Part shown: positions 1 to 45,758 of the stretch, one piece after another
Layout: every line of letters starts with the position of its first letter
Position numbering within the stretch: the first letter of the stretch is position 1
Assembly: GCF_030445035.2 (NCBI RefSeq)
Contig: NC_080698.1
Location: 30,535,294-30,599,293, forward strand
DNA length: 64,000 nt
Source of the DNA: Dasypus novemcinctus
Taxonomy: Eukaryota > Chordata > Mammalia > Cingulata > Dasypodidae
Direction: 5' to 3'
Position numbers and translations under genes: made by a program
The notes under the pieces: generated by a model
Told to the model about the DNA's origin: nothing
The model's database searches: none
The model's input: the letters and a program-made list of their open reading frames with translations, nothing else

Positions 1-1845
1 CCTCACTGGTGTTGACGAGAAGCCTCCCCAGTAAACCACCTGAATACAAATCTCCATCTCAGAGTCTACTTTCCAGAGAACATAACCTAAGATAGCCCAG
101 TCTCAACCTCATATAATAAAGTGCTAATAAACGGGGTAATTTTTTTGTTTAAACTGAATTAGTCATCAGTGAACTACTTAATTTTTATAATCTAAGAGCT
201 ACTCAACTTCCAAAGGAAAAAAGTGTATTAACGTTCAGACATAGAAAACCTTGGAAATGATTTTGATATTCAAATAAAATATATAAAGATTTATTCTAAA
301 GCCATACCCAAAATGTACAAACAATGAAATGCAACCCTTTTAAAGATTTAGTAAAATGAGCAGTTTTCACATCTTATACATAACAACAATTTGAACATCT
401 TATTTTGTACCTATAAAAAAGTCTGATAAAATGCTTTAAAGTGTCAAATGGACTTTCTTATTGATATAAAACTTACCCTCTTTATATGTAAAGCATGCAA
501 ATATAACAGTTTTAATATGAAACTGCTCTTAATCTATGAAATGCTTGCTAGTCTACAGAGTCACATTTCTTATGCCCTGCTTAAAATGAGGTAAGAAGAT
601 AAACATTGACACTGTATTTTTCAGATAATTTTTCTCAGATGTTTATAGCTCTCAGACAAAAAGTGCAACACTGCCTTTAAATTCCTTTCACGTGAAATAT
701 TGTCCCAGCAGTCACTTGGCATTCAGCACTAACAGTAGCAATACCTGTCATTTAAAAACTCATAATATAATTCTTTTTACATAATTTTAAGATCCAAATC
801 AGAGCTATTCCTGCAGTGATTCACTTTTATCTTTATAAATATAATAAATATTCATCATCTCTAGAAAACTCTAGAAAAAAAGAGATTAGCAAATTTTTTT
901 GCAAAAGGCCCAATAGAAAATTTTTATTCTTTGTAGGCCACCTACCTACCTACTCTGTCGCATATCTCCTTTTTATTTTTAACAACTCTAAAGTGTAAAA
1001 ACATAGTTAGCTCTGCTATAGTTAACTCCCTACTTAAAAAAAAAATCACTAGTCTCTAAATTAGATAATTTAAGTGTTAATAAAATGTAAACTTCACATT
1101 TTGCAGTAAAATTAATTTATGGTTTCCAGATGCTAATTTGAAAGTTCATAAACAATCAGAAGTGAATCCCATTTAAAGAGTGGGACTATATTTCAGATGT
1201 TCTATTTAATTAACGCTACCTTTTTGGCTTGATTCTTTTTCAATTTGAATTAGCAAGTCACATGCCTTTACTCTTTTAACAGAAAAAAGATGATATTTAT
1301 GTGGCTAACCTGAAGTTTGCAAAAACAAAGATAGGAAACTTTCATGCTAATAGAGGTAGATGCATACATGCAGGTATATGCAGTCACAAATACATGCACA
1401 ATGGAAATTAGTATTTGGTATAAAAACACTCCACTGCTAAGAAAGAATGCATGGAAACTATAAGGTACACAAAGCAATCCTACAGAATGTTCTAATTTGT
1501 TTTTTTGATATGCTGTTGTTACATTTGGGGGAAACATGATTTGAATATGAATTATGATGATATGAATATAAGTTAATGCAAAGACATAGTATATTCAGGT
1601 TCTTGATGCAAATAACCTACAGGTGATTAAAAGAATATGGCAAAGAACTCAATGGAAATTAGTTTGGACTCTGATGTTAGAGTAAAACAGATCTCTTTAT
1701 AATATTCTCTGATCTATAACATGGTCTATAACTTGTTACCAAGACCCACTACTACACAAAGCCTTAAAAAGTATGTGTGTGCAATGAACACAGAGGTGGA
1801 TGAGAACTGTGCTTGATGGTACAAATGCAAGAGTATCTTCTGTGA
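1..1845. other. AT-rich sequence with no gene recognised
   Basis: Lies downstream of EOGT. Small open frames (60-89 codons) show no domain or compositional signal. It may include distal EOGT 3' UTR if a polyadenylation site near 289 or 970 is used. Confidence 0.6.
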
Positions 1846-2400
1846 GCTAGACTGGATGTACATCACTATTGCAGAGTGGTGGGAATGTGGAGAAGCATGG
1901 GAAAATTACAGTTGGTGTGACCTGTGGACTGTGGTTAACAGCAATCCTGTAATATTCATGTACCAATGCCAAAGATGTACTGTGTTGATAATGGGGTGTG
2001 TGGAAAAAATGTGATGATATTATCTCAAAATCTGTAAAAAATATTCCATCACACTGTGGTGTGTTGGTGAAGAATTGTTGTATGGGAATTCTACACATGC
2101 GCATGATTGCTTTGTAGGTTCACAACTTTTGTAATAGAAATATATATTTTTAAAAATAATAATAGGATGGGTTAGGGGAAAAATGAACCAAATGTAGGAT
2201 ATGGACTGTAGTTAGTAGTAATAGTTTGATGATGCTTTTGCACAGTTTGTAACAAATGTCTCACAACAATGCAAGGTGCTGGTGGAGGGGTGATGTATGG
2301 GAGCCCTGCATGATGTTATGTATATTTATTTTGTAAGTTCACAACTTTTACTATAAACTTATTCTTTATGTACGTTCATGTATGAATGATATACTTCAAT
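1846..2400 (+). repeat. Two related LINE-1 3'-UTR-like modules downstream of EOGT
   Basis: Segments 1846-2125 and 2165-2400 share the order 'GGACTGTGGTTAACAG', 'CAATGC', 'TATGGGA', a GCATGAT motif and 'TTCACAACTTTT'. The same module recurs at 11,770-11,885 and 40,850-41,165. Probably the 3' end of a xenarthran L1 subfamily. Confidence 0.55.
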
Positions 2401-2904
2401 AAAAAATATATTTTAAAAAAGTATGTGTGTGTTGCCCATGTTTTCTTTCTTACAACAAACAGTATTATGAACAGATTATGTCAAATAAAACAGCAGTTGC
2501 TCATTTACACTCAAATAAATGATAAACAAGTTGGTACAGTCTGGAATTATAATCACATGGTATTCTACAAAAAAACTTTACAAATTCTAAAGCTAAGATT
2601 GTGGACAGCTTTGGCATCACTAAGAAGAAAGCTCAATTACACCGTTGAGTCCATGTTCAACTTTTGAAATATAGAAAGTACAGTTTTCAGTGCAAAAAAT
2701 ACTATCTTGATAAATAGCAATGACAGAAATCACATGAAACACTTAAAGACAATAAAACTAAGTATAAGTAATAGCCTGAGGGTATGTTTTGGTAGAGAAA
2801 AGGTCAGTTTGGGGTGGGAAATCACAGGGTGCTTTTACTGATTTAATTGTGCCTCAGCTCTTGGAGTGTTTCAGCACCCTCTTTTGGCAAACAATCAGAA
2901 ACAC
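2400..2904 (-). other. EOGT: Probable start of the EOGT 3' UTR
   Basis: AT-rich sequence directly after the EOGT stop with no recognised repeat between about 2400 and 2900. No minus-strand AATAAA occurs in this stretch. The first candidates, read as TTTATT on the plus strand, lie near 2324 and, further left, near 970, 916 and 289. The mRNA end cannot be fixed from sequence alone. Confidence 0.5.
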
Positions 2905-35282
<32,378 letters not shown>

Positions 35283-35364
35283 AGCAACCTCAAACCTAGA
35301 GAACAAAAAAAGTGAGAAAATCTTTGCTAAGAAAGTTCCTTTAAAAGTCAAAATAAACAATCAA

Positions 35365-35718
35365 GGGAAGTGGACTTGGCCCAATGGATAGGGCGTCCGC
35401 CTACCAAATGGGAGGTCCGCAGTTCAAACCCCGGGCCTCCTTGACCCTTGTGGAGCTGGCCCACGTGCAGTGCTGACGCACGTAAGGAGTGCCCTGTTGC
35501 ACAGGGGTGTCCCCTGCATAGGGGAGCCCCACGCACAAGGATGGAGCTGCACACATGGAGAGCTGACACAATAAGATGATGTAACAAAAAGGAACAGATT
35601 CCCGGTGCCACTGATTAGGATAGAAGCGGTCACAGAAGAACACACAGTGAATGGACACAGAGAGCAGATAACTGGGGGAAAGGGGAGATAAATAAATAAA
35701 TAAATCTTTTTAAAAAAA
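35365..35718 (+). mobile_element. DAS-type SINE with an internal deletion
   Basis: Target duplication AAACAATCAAG. Compared with other full copies it lacks about 60 nt around 35,540 (CACGCACAAGG joins directly to ATGGAGCTGCAC). It sits only about 70 nt upstream of EOGT coding exon 1's acceptor. Confidence 0.92.
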
Positions 35719-35744
35719 GAAAACAATCAAGTGTTAAGTATAAT

Positions 35745-35885
35745 TACAATAAACTACTGAACACCTATTACGTACCAGGCACCGAGCTAGGTATAGAGGC
35801 GTGAACAAAATAAGAAAGATCCTTGCTCTCATAGAGCTTTATAGGGTAGTGCAAGAGATCTAAAATAAATAACAACTTCATTGTG
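35745..35885 (+). mobile_element. L2 3' end fragment
   Basis: GAACACCTATTACGTACCAG, then GTGAACAAAATAAGAAAGAT and CTTGCTCTCATAGAGCTTTA. Confidence 0.75.
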
Positions 35886-36272
35886 AGTTTGATTTGACCC
35901 AGCAAGTTCAGCTGTTCTCTGGGGCATCTCAGAAAGGCCGGTCTTCAAAATCAGTCTTCAGTGCTTATGGGCCCTGGAGATAGGAGCCTTTAGAAGAGAC
36001 TGCTACATTCATCAAGCCGCAAGTGTCAAGGTCAAGGGATCATAACTTAACAGTGGGAAGGCCAAGAAGAAATCTAATTCCCCTCCGGAATGGTGAATTT
36101 AGTGGTTTTAATTTGAGATGACTCTAAAGAATATGTTGTTATCTGTTGTAAAGTTAATCTGAATTAACACTTTTAGTTTGAACTTTTGTCCAACAATGAG
36201 TGGATAGCAAGGTTTCAAATTTTTAACCTACGTATTATCAGGGACAATAACGCTGCTGATAAAAATACTTAC

Positions 36273-36320
36273 CTCTGTAACCCTCAGGACCAGCCAAAGC
36301 TGTTGTGATGTTTTGAGTAT
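36273..36320 (-). other. EOGT: Candidate non-coding 5' exon of EOGT
   Basis: On the minus strand a very good donor (ACAGAG|GTAAGTAT) closes a short segment that could open after GGTTTTAG at 36321. It lies between the CpG island and coding exon 1, where a 5' UTR exon is required. The acceptor choice is uncertain, because an alternative TTTTAG exists about 50 nt further upstream. Confidence 0.3.
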
Positions 36321-37149
36321 CTAAAACCTTTCAAAAATGGAAGATATTACCTTAAAAAAACATAGCTAAAATAGACTATCACCTGGGTGATATTCTGAAC
36401 TACCAGAAACATTAACACAGAAAACAATTTAATGCCAAAACCCTTATGCAGAGGGCATAGCATTCTGTTGGTGCTCATGGTTCTTTCTTTTCCTTATTGA
36501 ATAGCAACCTGCTAAAAGCCAAGTTGCAGATACCAGACTCAACATAGTAATTTAACAGCTTCTAATGGTGAGCAGAAGAGAGGCAGCCACAGTATAAAGA
36601 CACTAAATGGGACTTAAAAGAAAGAACATTCCTGGGATCGAACAATTCTCCTGGTGGTCCCTGGAGTAATCACTGAGTCACATTGCTAGGAGAGCTACAG
36701 CAGCTAGCCATAAGATGTCCAGTCCTTTTACCCTCCTTCCCGGTAATAAAGTCATTGCTACGACCACGTCCCTGACCTTTGGTTATCCAAATACGTTGTC
36801 TTCGACTGAACTCCGGCCATAACTAAACTCACCGACCCACAGAGGAGGTGCACAGCTTAGGTCACGGGTAAAAAAGACCTAACGAAGCCGCTCAGAAATC
36901 TGGCTTTTGCCAAGGGCACGTACCCACTAGCTATCGGGGCGTGGCTGCTGGGCTTGAAGTTACAAAGCCAGGGCCGGGCAGAAAGCCTTTCTGGCGCGGG
37001 GTCCTTTTGCAAGGCTCCCGGGGACGGGTGGGTGCAGTTCTCCACCAGATGTGACCTTTAGTGTCTGCGTTACTTTTTCCGTCAGGACAAGGCACTGGGA
37101 CTAACTCCTCCGGTATCCCCTGATAGAATTTACACAAGTCCCAAAAGGG

Positions 37150-38200
37150 GGGTGGGGAGAGGAAAAAAAGAAATGCCTGAAGACGAAAGACGGGGGCGGG
37201 GGGAGGGGGGCCGGGGCTGATGGGGCGACAGCGGGTGACAGAGCTTGGTAAAGTTTAAAAAGGCAGTAGACAAACGAGAGTTAAGTGCGTCTGGGAGTCA
37301 CAATCACTCCTCAAGGGCTGTCCCCGACTTCAGCAGTAAAGCCTCACGGTCGGCACAAGGCAGGGGTCAGACAGGGCTCGGCTGCCGAGGATGCCAGGCT
37401 GGAGGGCCACCAGCAGGCTGCCAGAACGTCAGTCCGGGCACGGGCGTGGCGGGGTCCGCCGCGCGCGCCCTCGGGCAGCTCCGGTGCTGCCCTCCGGTCC
37501 TCGACCCCCGGCGCCGCCCGCGACTGCCTCGGGGCCGCAGAGATCCCCGGGGAACGTCTGCACCCGCCACCGCCCGGGTCCCCAGCGCGCCGGGGTGGAG
37601 CCTAGGGAAGAGGCTCCGCCCCGGCCTGGGAACGGGGGACCCGACAATGCGCGCCGAGCCCGGCGGCTGCACGACCCTGTGCGCGCCCGCCCGCAGCAAG
37701 AGGCCGAGCGCCCGGGGCCGGGAGGGCTAGGGTGGGCTACTCCGCACCCCCTACCCCGCCCTCAAGGGAGCGGAGGGCGCCGGCTAGGTCGGTGCAGGGG
37801 CTGCAGCCGCGGGGAAGGCAGCCGGGAGCCGGCCGGTCCCCACCGCGCCCCGGGCCAGGAGGGCGCGCGGAGCACGGCCGCGGCGGGAAGGGGCGGCGGG
37901 AGACCCCGAGGGGCGCGGGGCGAATCCCACCTGGAGCGCGGGCTGCCGAGGAGGAGGAGGAGTCGGCGGCTGCTCGCGGGAGGGAGTCGTCATAACCGGC
38001 TCCTGCCGCTCACCGGAAACCTCCGGCGCCCGAGCTGGGCCAGGGGGCGCCAGGGAGCAGCTGGGACACCTTGGCCCGCCCGCGGGGCGCGCCCGGAGGA
38101 CGCGGCGGGGGCGCGCGCCCCGACAGTGCGGCCGCGGCAGGGAAGGGGCTGGCGGGGCACCTTTTGCCTTGCCTTGACCTGTCCCCCCAAGATTAGTGGG
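37150..38200 (-). promoter_or_regulatory. EOGT: CpG island, likely EOGT promoter and first exon
   Basis: About 1 kb of GC-rich sequence full of CpG, unlike anything else in the window, with GC-box-like GGGGCGG runs (near 37,190) and no evident TATA box. Two plausible minus-strand exon-1 donors are TTTCCG|GTGAGC (exon end near 38,014) and CTCCAG|GTGGGA (exon end 37,931). It is placed just upstream of the EOGT coding exons. The nearest plus-strand coding evidence is absent, so bidirectional activity is only possible, not shown. Confidence 0.8.
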
Positions 38201-38872
38201 AGCGCCTCTGACCCAACTACGTCGTCGAGAGCTAGAAAGAGAAGCGGGATTTTAAAAGAAGCTGGATTCTCCATCTCCATCTCTGCAACCCACTTCTTGC
38301 GAGAAAGATTAGGCGCGTAAAGGATACCAGGATAGGATAGAAAACCTGGGTCTCTTCTTCATTCTGGCAGCGTTGCTTTGAAGCGAGCTTTTACTCTTTT
38401 CTTAATTCGGTCAGAAGTTGCAGCCCTAACTTTCGAATTTAGGGCCTGAACAATAGCAACAGACACTTTCTAAAGGCGAGGATACTTTGAAATTACGGTG
38501 TTTTAAAGTAGTCCTCGCCTTTCTCAGTACCTATCCGTAAAGTCACCAAGTTCAAAAGCTAGTCTGTGGAGTTTAATTTTATCACTTTCCATTTTATGTT
38601 ATCTTATACTTTTTAACAACTGTGTTTGTTTACTTTCATCATTTTATTATAATTATTTGAAACGGCTCTCGCACTGTCTTCTACTCTTGGCCCCGCTCAG
38701 TTCTAGCCACTAAGTATCATAGGGTTGATAATTAAATACTGATTTAACTTGAACTAATTAAGTAAAGGAATCCATGAGCGTGGATGCCATCAAAACACTT
38801 ATTTTCAGACACAGAGACGCCAGTATTAATATGACTATAAGGAAATTCAGCATTTTCCAAGTGTTTAGGTGC

Positions 38873-39256
38873 TTTTTTTTTTTTTTAAAGATTTATTTTA
38901 TTTCTCTTCCCCTGCGCTTGTCTGCTTTCAGCGTCCATTCCCTGTGTGTTCTTCTTTATCTACTTGCGGTATCCAGGGGCATTGGGAAACTGTCTCTTTT
39001 GTTGTGTCATCTTGCTGGGTCAGCTCTCAGTGTGTGCAGCGCCACTCCTGGGCAGGCTGCGTTTTTTCCTGCAGGGCGGCTCTCCTTGTTGGGCACACTC
39101 CTTGCTCTTGGGGCTCCCCTTCGCAGGGGACACCCTTGTGTGGCACAGCACACCTTGTGAGCAGGCCAGCTCACCACATGGGTCAAGAGGCCCTGGGTTT
39201 GAACCCTGGACCGCCCATGTGGTAGGCGGACAGTTGAGCCATATCTGCTTCCCCTT
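38873..39256 (-). mobile_element. DAS-type SINE, reverse orientation
   Basis: T-tract and TAAAGATTTATTTTATTTCT at the left; complement of head (GGCGGACAGTTGAGCCATAT) at the right. First repeat on the upstream side of the CpG island. Confidence 0.9.
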
Positions 39257-39259
39257 ACA

Positions 39260-40840
39260 AGCTTTTTTAATAATGATTTCCTTAAATGCTGTTATGAGAA
39301 ATTTTGCAAATTCCATTTAATGGCCTGCTAAATTAGGAATATTATCTGGATTTTTTTTTTTAAGTTAATAGCAGGAGCAAAAGTATATATGGCGTTTACA
39401 TGTCAGCCATGATTCTAAGATACTTTGCAATATTAACTCATTTCCTCTTCATGTAAAGAACGTTGCCCTCTAAGGAAACTACTGCTCTTTTATCTTATAC
39501 TTTAACCAGCCATACCAATAAGGAGAGCAATTTTAAAAATGCTTTCTCAGCTTACTTGCCATCAATCTATTTTTGTCATATACAGGAAATGTAGCTTTCC
39601 TTCCTGTTATTTGATTCAAAATGCTTTGTAATAATTTCCAGTAATTTTTTAAAAGCTGGTTTTCCACTGAGTGATATGCATTAAAAATAAATCTGAAGAA
39701 AAACTTAATAACGGGGAAAGGTTACCAAATATAAGTTAGTCTAATTGCAAGGATATACAATACAAACCAATTGAACTGTATGGCAACCACGTGATGCTAT
39801 TTTAAACAGATACATATTATATTGAATTATTACTCAAACTGAGAGAAAGTATAATATACAAATGGGACATTAAGAACATGAGATTGAGTTCTATCATATG
39901 TAACAGTCATTCTCAGCATGGAATTTCCAAAAAAAATAGTTAATATTAAAATTTAATTTTAAAAGTTCTTCAAATTGGCATAACAGTTAACTCAAATGTC
40001 TCTCAAAAGAAGAATGATTGAATAAGCCATATCTATACAATGTAGAACCATGCAGGTATACAAAGGGTATATTACTGAGTGAAAAAAAGCCAAGAAGTAT
40101 AGTATACTCTCATTGTATCTACCAAAGGGGAGTATTATATATATATACTTGGGTACTATTACTTTACAAATAGAATAACATTTTTAAATGGTTATCCATA
40201 GAAGGAGAAGGGAAGGATAGGGATAACTTCTCTGAATATAGCTTATGTAGATGCAACTTACAAAAAATTAAATTTTAAAAAAGCAATCCTTAGTTGAAAG
40301 TAAAAATGAAACAAATGAACCCAAATGCTATCCGCTTGGTGTCGTAATCACACAGAGGAACTATCCCAAGTGACTTTAAAGCATAATAAACCATTAAGGA
40401 TGTATTCTCAGGACTGCAAGAGTTACTTGAAAAATCAAACTGTTTTCAGTAACCAATTTGTTGGTGGCAATGTTGTATTGTGGGATAAACCAAATAGGAG
40501 AAATTAAGGTGGTAATTGAAGCTGAAATCTTTGGCATTTATATTAGATGTAAGCCTGATGAAGTCAAATAAACATAGCTCTGAAACTGAATTAGAGGTAT
40601 CAATATGAATTAACAATATATTTTATCTTTTAAAAACTTCTCTCCTATACCACTGAAAAGGCCTAGACACACCAACACAGTGGTAAGAAGAACCCTTTGT
40701 GCCTAGATTGTAACTCTACAAACCAGTTCCCATTAAGAACACAGACTCCATAGAAAAATGAATATCTTAAATCTAGAGCAGCTAATGTACAAGATGAGCC
40801 AAGATGAGCCTGAAACATCTTACATCAGGAAACAGGAAAG
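39260..40840. other. Intergenic AT-rich sequence
   Basis: No gene seen. A short (AT)n occurs near 40,137. Text around 39,960-40,260 resembles an old LINE fragment but cannot be assigned. Confidence 0.5.
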
Positions 40841-40849
40841 CAGTCAAAA

Positions 40850-41170
40850 GCTATGCGAAGGATGGGACTGTAGAACACACTTAACCATGTGGTGATGATG
40901 ATTGTGGTTAACATACAAGTAGGAGAATGTTCTCTCATGAACTTATAACAAATGTACAATACAAAATATGGTGTTAATATTGGGGGGGGGTGTATGAAAA
41001 AAATATACCAAATGAAAGCTATGGACCATAGGTATATTTTGATGATGTTCTTTCAGAATCTGTAACAAAAGTCCCACAACAATGCAAGGTGTTAGTAGGG
41101 GGTGAGGTATGGGAATTCTGCACGTTATGCATGACTGTTCTGTAAGCTCACTTCTCCTCTAATTAAAAAA
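40850..41170 (+). repeat. LINE-1 3'-UTR-like double module
   Basis: Two versions of the module also found at 1846-2400, here with AATCTGTAACAAAAGTCCCA and TGTTCTGTAAGCTCAC, ending in the near-palindrome AATTAAAAAAAATTTTTTTT. Confidence 0.6.
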
Positions 41171-44100
41171 AATTTTTTTTTAATTAGAATAAAAAAGCTA
41201 AGAGTCAGATGCAAAGGACTCAGGAACGTATTTGAAAAGGCTACCTACCTCTGGCCAAATATTGGACATATAAAGCATCAACAAGGGAAAGAACTATAAT
41301 GGACTGAAGCACAAATATATTTAAATAATTATATTCAAAAAGACCCAACCAGTCAACCAAACACACAAACCAAAACCTCATTGTTCACTTTTTTGTTGTT
41401 CATTTTAGATGACAGAAGGCAACCAATTCTTATTTTGAAAACTGGTAAATAAAGGAAAAGATGAAGGGTAAGCATTTATCTTGTATTTCCTACACGAACT
41501 ATGATGCAAGTAGTCAAATAATTATTGAGATAAAAGTTTTCTTTTTACATAAGTATTCCAGAATATCACTGTACAACCCCTATAAATTAATGGAGCTGAG
41601 CAATGATCATCAATCACTGCTATATTGCAAAATGATACTACCAGACATTATTTGTCTCTTGCTAAAAGAATACACCTCCACCTAACGAAGTATATTTTCC
41701 AAAAAAAAATTGCCCTTAAATCTCACTATAAATTTAAAGAATGTACAGGACACAGAACACAAACAACCACAGGGATGTGCAATCAGCAACATCAGACAGA
41801 GGAAAAGTCTACAGGACAAATAACCCTTTTTCTTCAAAAAATAAATTGCAAGAATTTTTTAAAAGAGGGGTAGAAGGGAAACCTATAGATTAAGTGACTT
41901 AATAGACATATCAAACAACTGTAATGAATGAAACTTATTTGGATCTTGATTTGAATAAATGAAGTTTTTAAAAAAAATTTTTTTAACTGAAAAAGAACTT
42001 TTTAGGAGTAATGTTTCCATAACTTATTGAGCTGCCTTTTTGTGTTCTTTTATTTTTGTGAATTTGAAATAAAGTTGTTAATTTAAAATTTTTTGAGACA
42101 ATTAGGGAAATTTAATTAATACAGGATATTCAGTGATATTAGAAATTATTTTTTTAGGTATGGTGGAAATACTGTGATTTTTTTTTAAGTCCTTAAATTT
42201 TAGAGATGCATACTAAAATATGATAAACCAAATGCTATGCCTGGAATTTGCTTCGAAATAACCTGTGCAGGGTTTTATGGCTCATCTATTGAAATATCTT
42301 GTTCCTTCCAAGTTTCCCATTTACTTTACAAAACCCCAGAACACGAACTGTTAGTGGCCTTGGCCTTGGAGTGTGTGGCATAGACCCTTATGTTTTTATT
42401 GTTTAACTCCATGAGATTACACAATATATTTAATTCATAATAGCACAATCATACAGAATTTGTCCTTTTGTGTCTGGCTTGCTTCCTACAGCATAATGTC
42501 CTCCAGGTTCATCCATGTTATCATATGCTTTACAATTTCATTTCTTCTTACAGTTGCATAATATTCCATTGTGTGTATACACTACAATGTGCTTATCCAT
42601 TGATTGGTTGATGGACACCTGGATAGTTTCAATCTTTTGGCAATTGTGAATAAAACCAGTATGAACATCAGTGTGCAGATATCTGTTCCTCTCACTGGTC
42701 TCAGTTCTTGTGGGTATATACCTAGTAGTGATATTGCCATGTCACATGGCAAATGTACATTCAACTTCCTTAGGAACTGCCAAACAGTCCTCCACAGTGG
42801 CTGTACCAATCTACACTTCTATCAACTGTGAATAATTGTGCCTATCTATCCACATCCTTTCCAGCACTTGTAGTTCTCTCTTTTTTAATCAGTCTTTTTA
42901 ATAGTGGCCATTCTAATAGGTGTGAAATGATATCTCATTGTAGTTTGATTTGCCTTTCCCTAATAGCAAGTGATGTTCAACAATTTTTCATGTGTTTTTT
43001 TTAATTATTGTATTTCTCCTTTGGACAAATGTCTATTGAAGTTTCTTGCCCATTTTTAAATTGTGTCATTTGTCTTTTATTGTTGAGTTGTAGCATCTCC
43101 CTATATATCATTGACATTAAACCTTATTGGATATGGGATTTCCAAGTATTTTCTCCCATTGAATAGCTGCCTTTTCACCCTTTTGATGAAGTCCTTTGAT
43201 GTGCAAAGGTGTTTAATTTTGAGAAGGTCCCATTTATCTATTTTTGTTGTTGTTGCATGTACTTTTGGTGTAAGGTCCAAGAAACCACAACACACCACAG
43301 TGTCTTTAAGATGGTTCCCTATATTTTCTTCTAGTATTCTATGTTCCTGGCTTTTACATTTTAGGTCATTGATCCATTTTGAGTTGATTCTTATATAGGG
43401 CATGAAATAGGGGTCTTCTTGCATTCTTTTGGTTAAGGATATCCATTTCTCCCATCACCAATTATTGAAGACTGTTTTGTCCCATTAACATGGCTTTGGT
43501 AGGTTTATCAAAAATCAGTTGACTATAGAGGTGAGGGTTTATTTCTTGACTCTCAATTCTATTCCACTGATTGATGTCTATCTTTATGCCAGTACCATAT
43601 TGTTTTGACCACCATGGCTTTGAAATATGTTTCATGGTCAGGCAGTGAAATTCCTCCCATGTCACTCTTCTTTTTTAGAATGCTTTTGGCCATTCACGGT
43701 CACTTTCCCTTCCATTTGGTAATTGCCTTTTCTATTTCAGTAAAGTAGGCTGTTGAAATTTTGACTGGTATTGCATTGAATGTATAAATCAGTTTGGGTA
43801 GGATTGACATATTAATATTTAGTCTTCTAATCCATGAACATGGAATATATTTTCATTTGTTTAGGTCTTTTTCAAAAATTTCTTTTAGCTTTGCTTTGTA
43901 GATTTTTGCATATAAGTCTGGTACTTCTTTGATCAAATTGATTCCTAGGTACTTGAGTCCTTTTGTTGCAATTGTAAGTGAATTGTTTTCCCGGATTTCC
44001 ACCTCAGCTTGTTCATACAAGTGTACAGAAATATTACTATTTTTTGCATGTTGATCTTGTATCCTGCCCCTTTGCTGAACTCATTTATTAGCTCAAGTAG

Positions 44101-44422
44101 CTTTTTTGTAGACATTCCAGATTTTTCTAAATATACAATCATGCCATCTGCAAATAGCAAGAGTTTTACTTTTCTATTTGGATGCCTATTATCTTTATTT
44201 TTTTCTTATCTGATTTCTTTAGCTAGACTTCTAGCACAATGTTGAATAACAATGGTGACAATGGGCATCCTTGTCTTGTTCCTAATTTGAGAGGGAAAGC
44301 TCCAACCTTTTCCCACTAAGCACAATGTTGGCTGTGGGTTTTTCATATACGTCTTTTACCATATTGAGAAATTTTCAATCTATTACTATCTTTTGAAGAG
44401 TTTTTATCAAGAAAGTGTGCTG

Positions 44423-44843
44423 GGGAAGCAGACTTGGCCCAGTGGTTAGGGCATCTGTCCACCACATGGGAGGTCCATGGTTCAAACCCCGGGCCTCCTT
44501 GACCCGTGTGGAGCTGGCCCATGTGCAGTGCTGATGCATGCAAGGAGTGCCGTGCCACACAGGGGTGTCCCCGCGTGGGGGAGACCCACGTGCAAGGAGA
44601 GCACCCTGTAAGGAGAGCCGCCCAGCGCGAAAGAAAGTTCAACCTGCCCAAGGATGGTGCCACACACACGGAGAGCTGACACAACAAGATGATGCAACAA
44701 AAGAGACACAGATTCCTGTGCCTCTATTAATAACAACAGAAGCAGACAAAGAAGAACACAGAGCGAATAGCACAGAGAACAGACAACTGGGGTGGGCAGG
44801 TGGGCAGGGGGGAGAGAAATAAATAAATAAATCTTAAAAAAAA
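44423..44843 (+). mobile_element. DAS-type SINE nested in LINE-1
   Basis: Head GACTTGGCCCAGTGGTTAGG; target duplication AAAGTGTGCTGGG. Confidence 0.93.
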
Positions 44844-45758
44844 AAGTGTGCTGGGTTTTGTCAAATGCCTTTTCTGCATCAATATAGGTGATCATGTGGG
44901 TTTTTTCCGTCAATTTAGTTAATGTGGTATATTGCATTGATTATTTTATATGGAACCAGCCTTGCATTCCAGGAATAAATCCCACTGGTCATGATGTATA
45001 AGTCTTTTGATATGCTGTTGGATATCACTTGCAACTATTTTGTTGAGAACTTTTGTATCTATGTTCATTAAAGAAATTGGTCTGTAATTTTCATTTCTTG
45101 TAGTGTCTTTATCTGGCGTTGGTATTAGGGTGATGTTGGCTTCATAAAATGTGTTTGGTAATTTTCCCTCCTTTCCAATTTTTTTGGAAGAGTTTAAACA
45201 GGATTGGTGTTAATGTTTTCTCAAAATGCTGGTAGAATTCACCTGTAAGCCATCTGGTCCTGGATTTCTTCATTGGGAGATTTTTTATGACAGTCAATCT
45301 CTTTAAATATGATTGGTTTATTAAGTTCTTGTATTTCTTGTAGCATTGGTGTAGGTTGTTTGTGTGTTTCTAGGAATTTGTCCATTTCATCTAGGTTGTC
45401 TGGTTTGTTGGCATATAGTTCCTCTAAAGATCTTTATTTCTGTGGGGTCAGTCGTAACTACACATCTTTCATTATGATTTTATTTACATCGTCTCTTTTT
45501 TTCTTTGTTAGTCTAGCTAGAGGTTTGTCAATTTTACTGATCTTCTCAAAAAAACTGCTTTTGGTTTGGTTGATTTTCTCTCTCCCCCCACCCCCAATTT
45601 CATTTACTTCTACTCTAATCTTTATTATTTCTTTCTCCTCACTTTGGGAGTTGTTTGCTGTTCTTTTTCTAGTTTCTCTAGTTGTTCAGTTAGATCTTCT
45701 ATTTTAGCTTTATCTTCTTTTTTAATATAGGCATTTAGAGTTATAAATTTCCTTCTCA

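Noticed and set aside
37391-38320. 309-codon plus-strand open frame in the CpG island
   Set aside because: GC-rich sequence rarely contains stop codons; the peptide is Arg/Pro/Gly/Ala-rich, all three plus frames and the minus frames are open, and there is no recognisable domain.
43101-43424. 107-codon minus-strand open frame
   Set aside because: Part of the LINE-1 ORF2 C-terminal region; neighbouring parts are broken by stops and SINE insertions.
44482-44937. Many 90-150 codon open frames rich in Cys, Ser, Val and Leu (for example here and at 9,288, 29,100, 63,061)
   Set aside because: All lie on one strand or the other of SINE copies and repeat the same peptide text at each copy, so they are repeat-derived and not genes.
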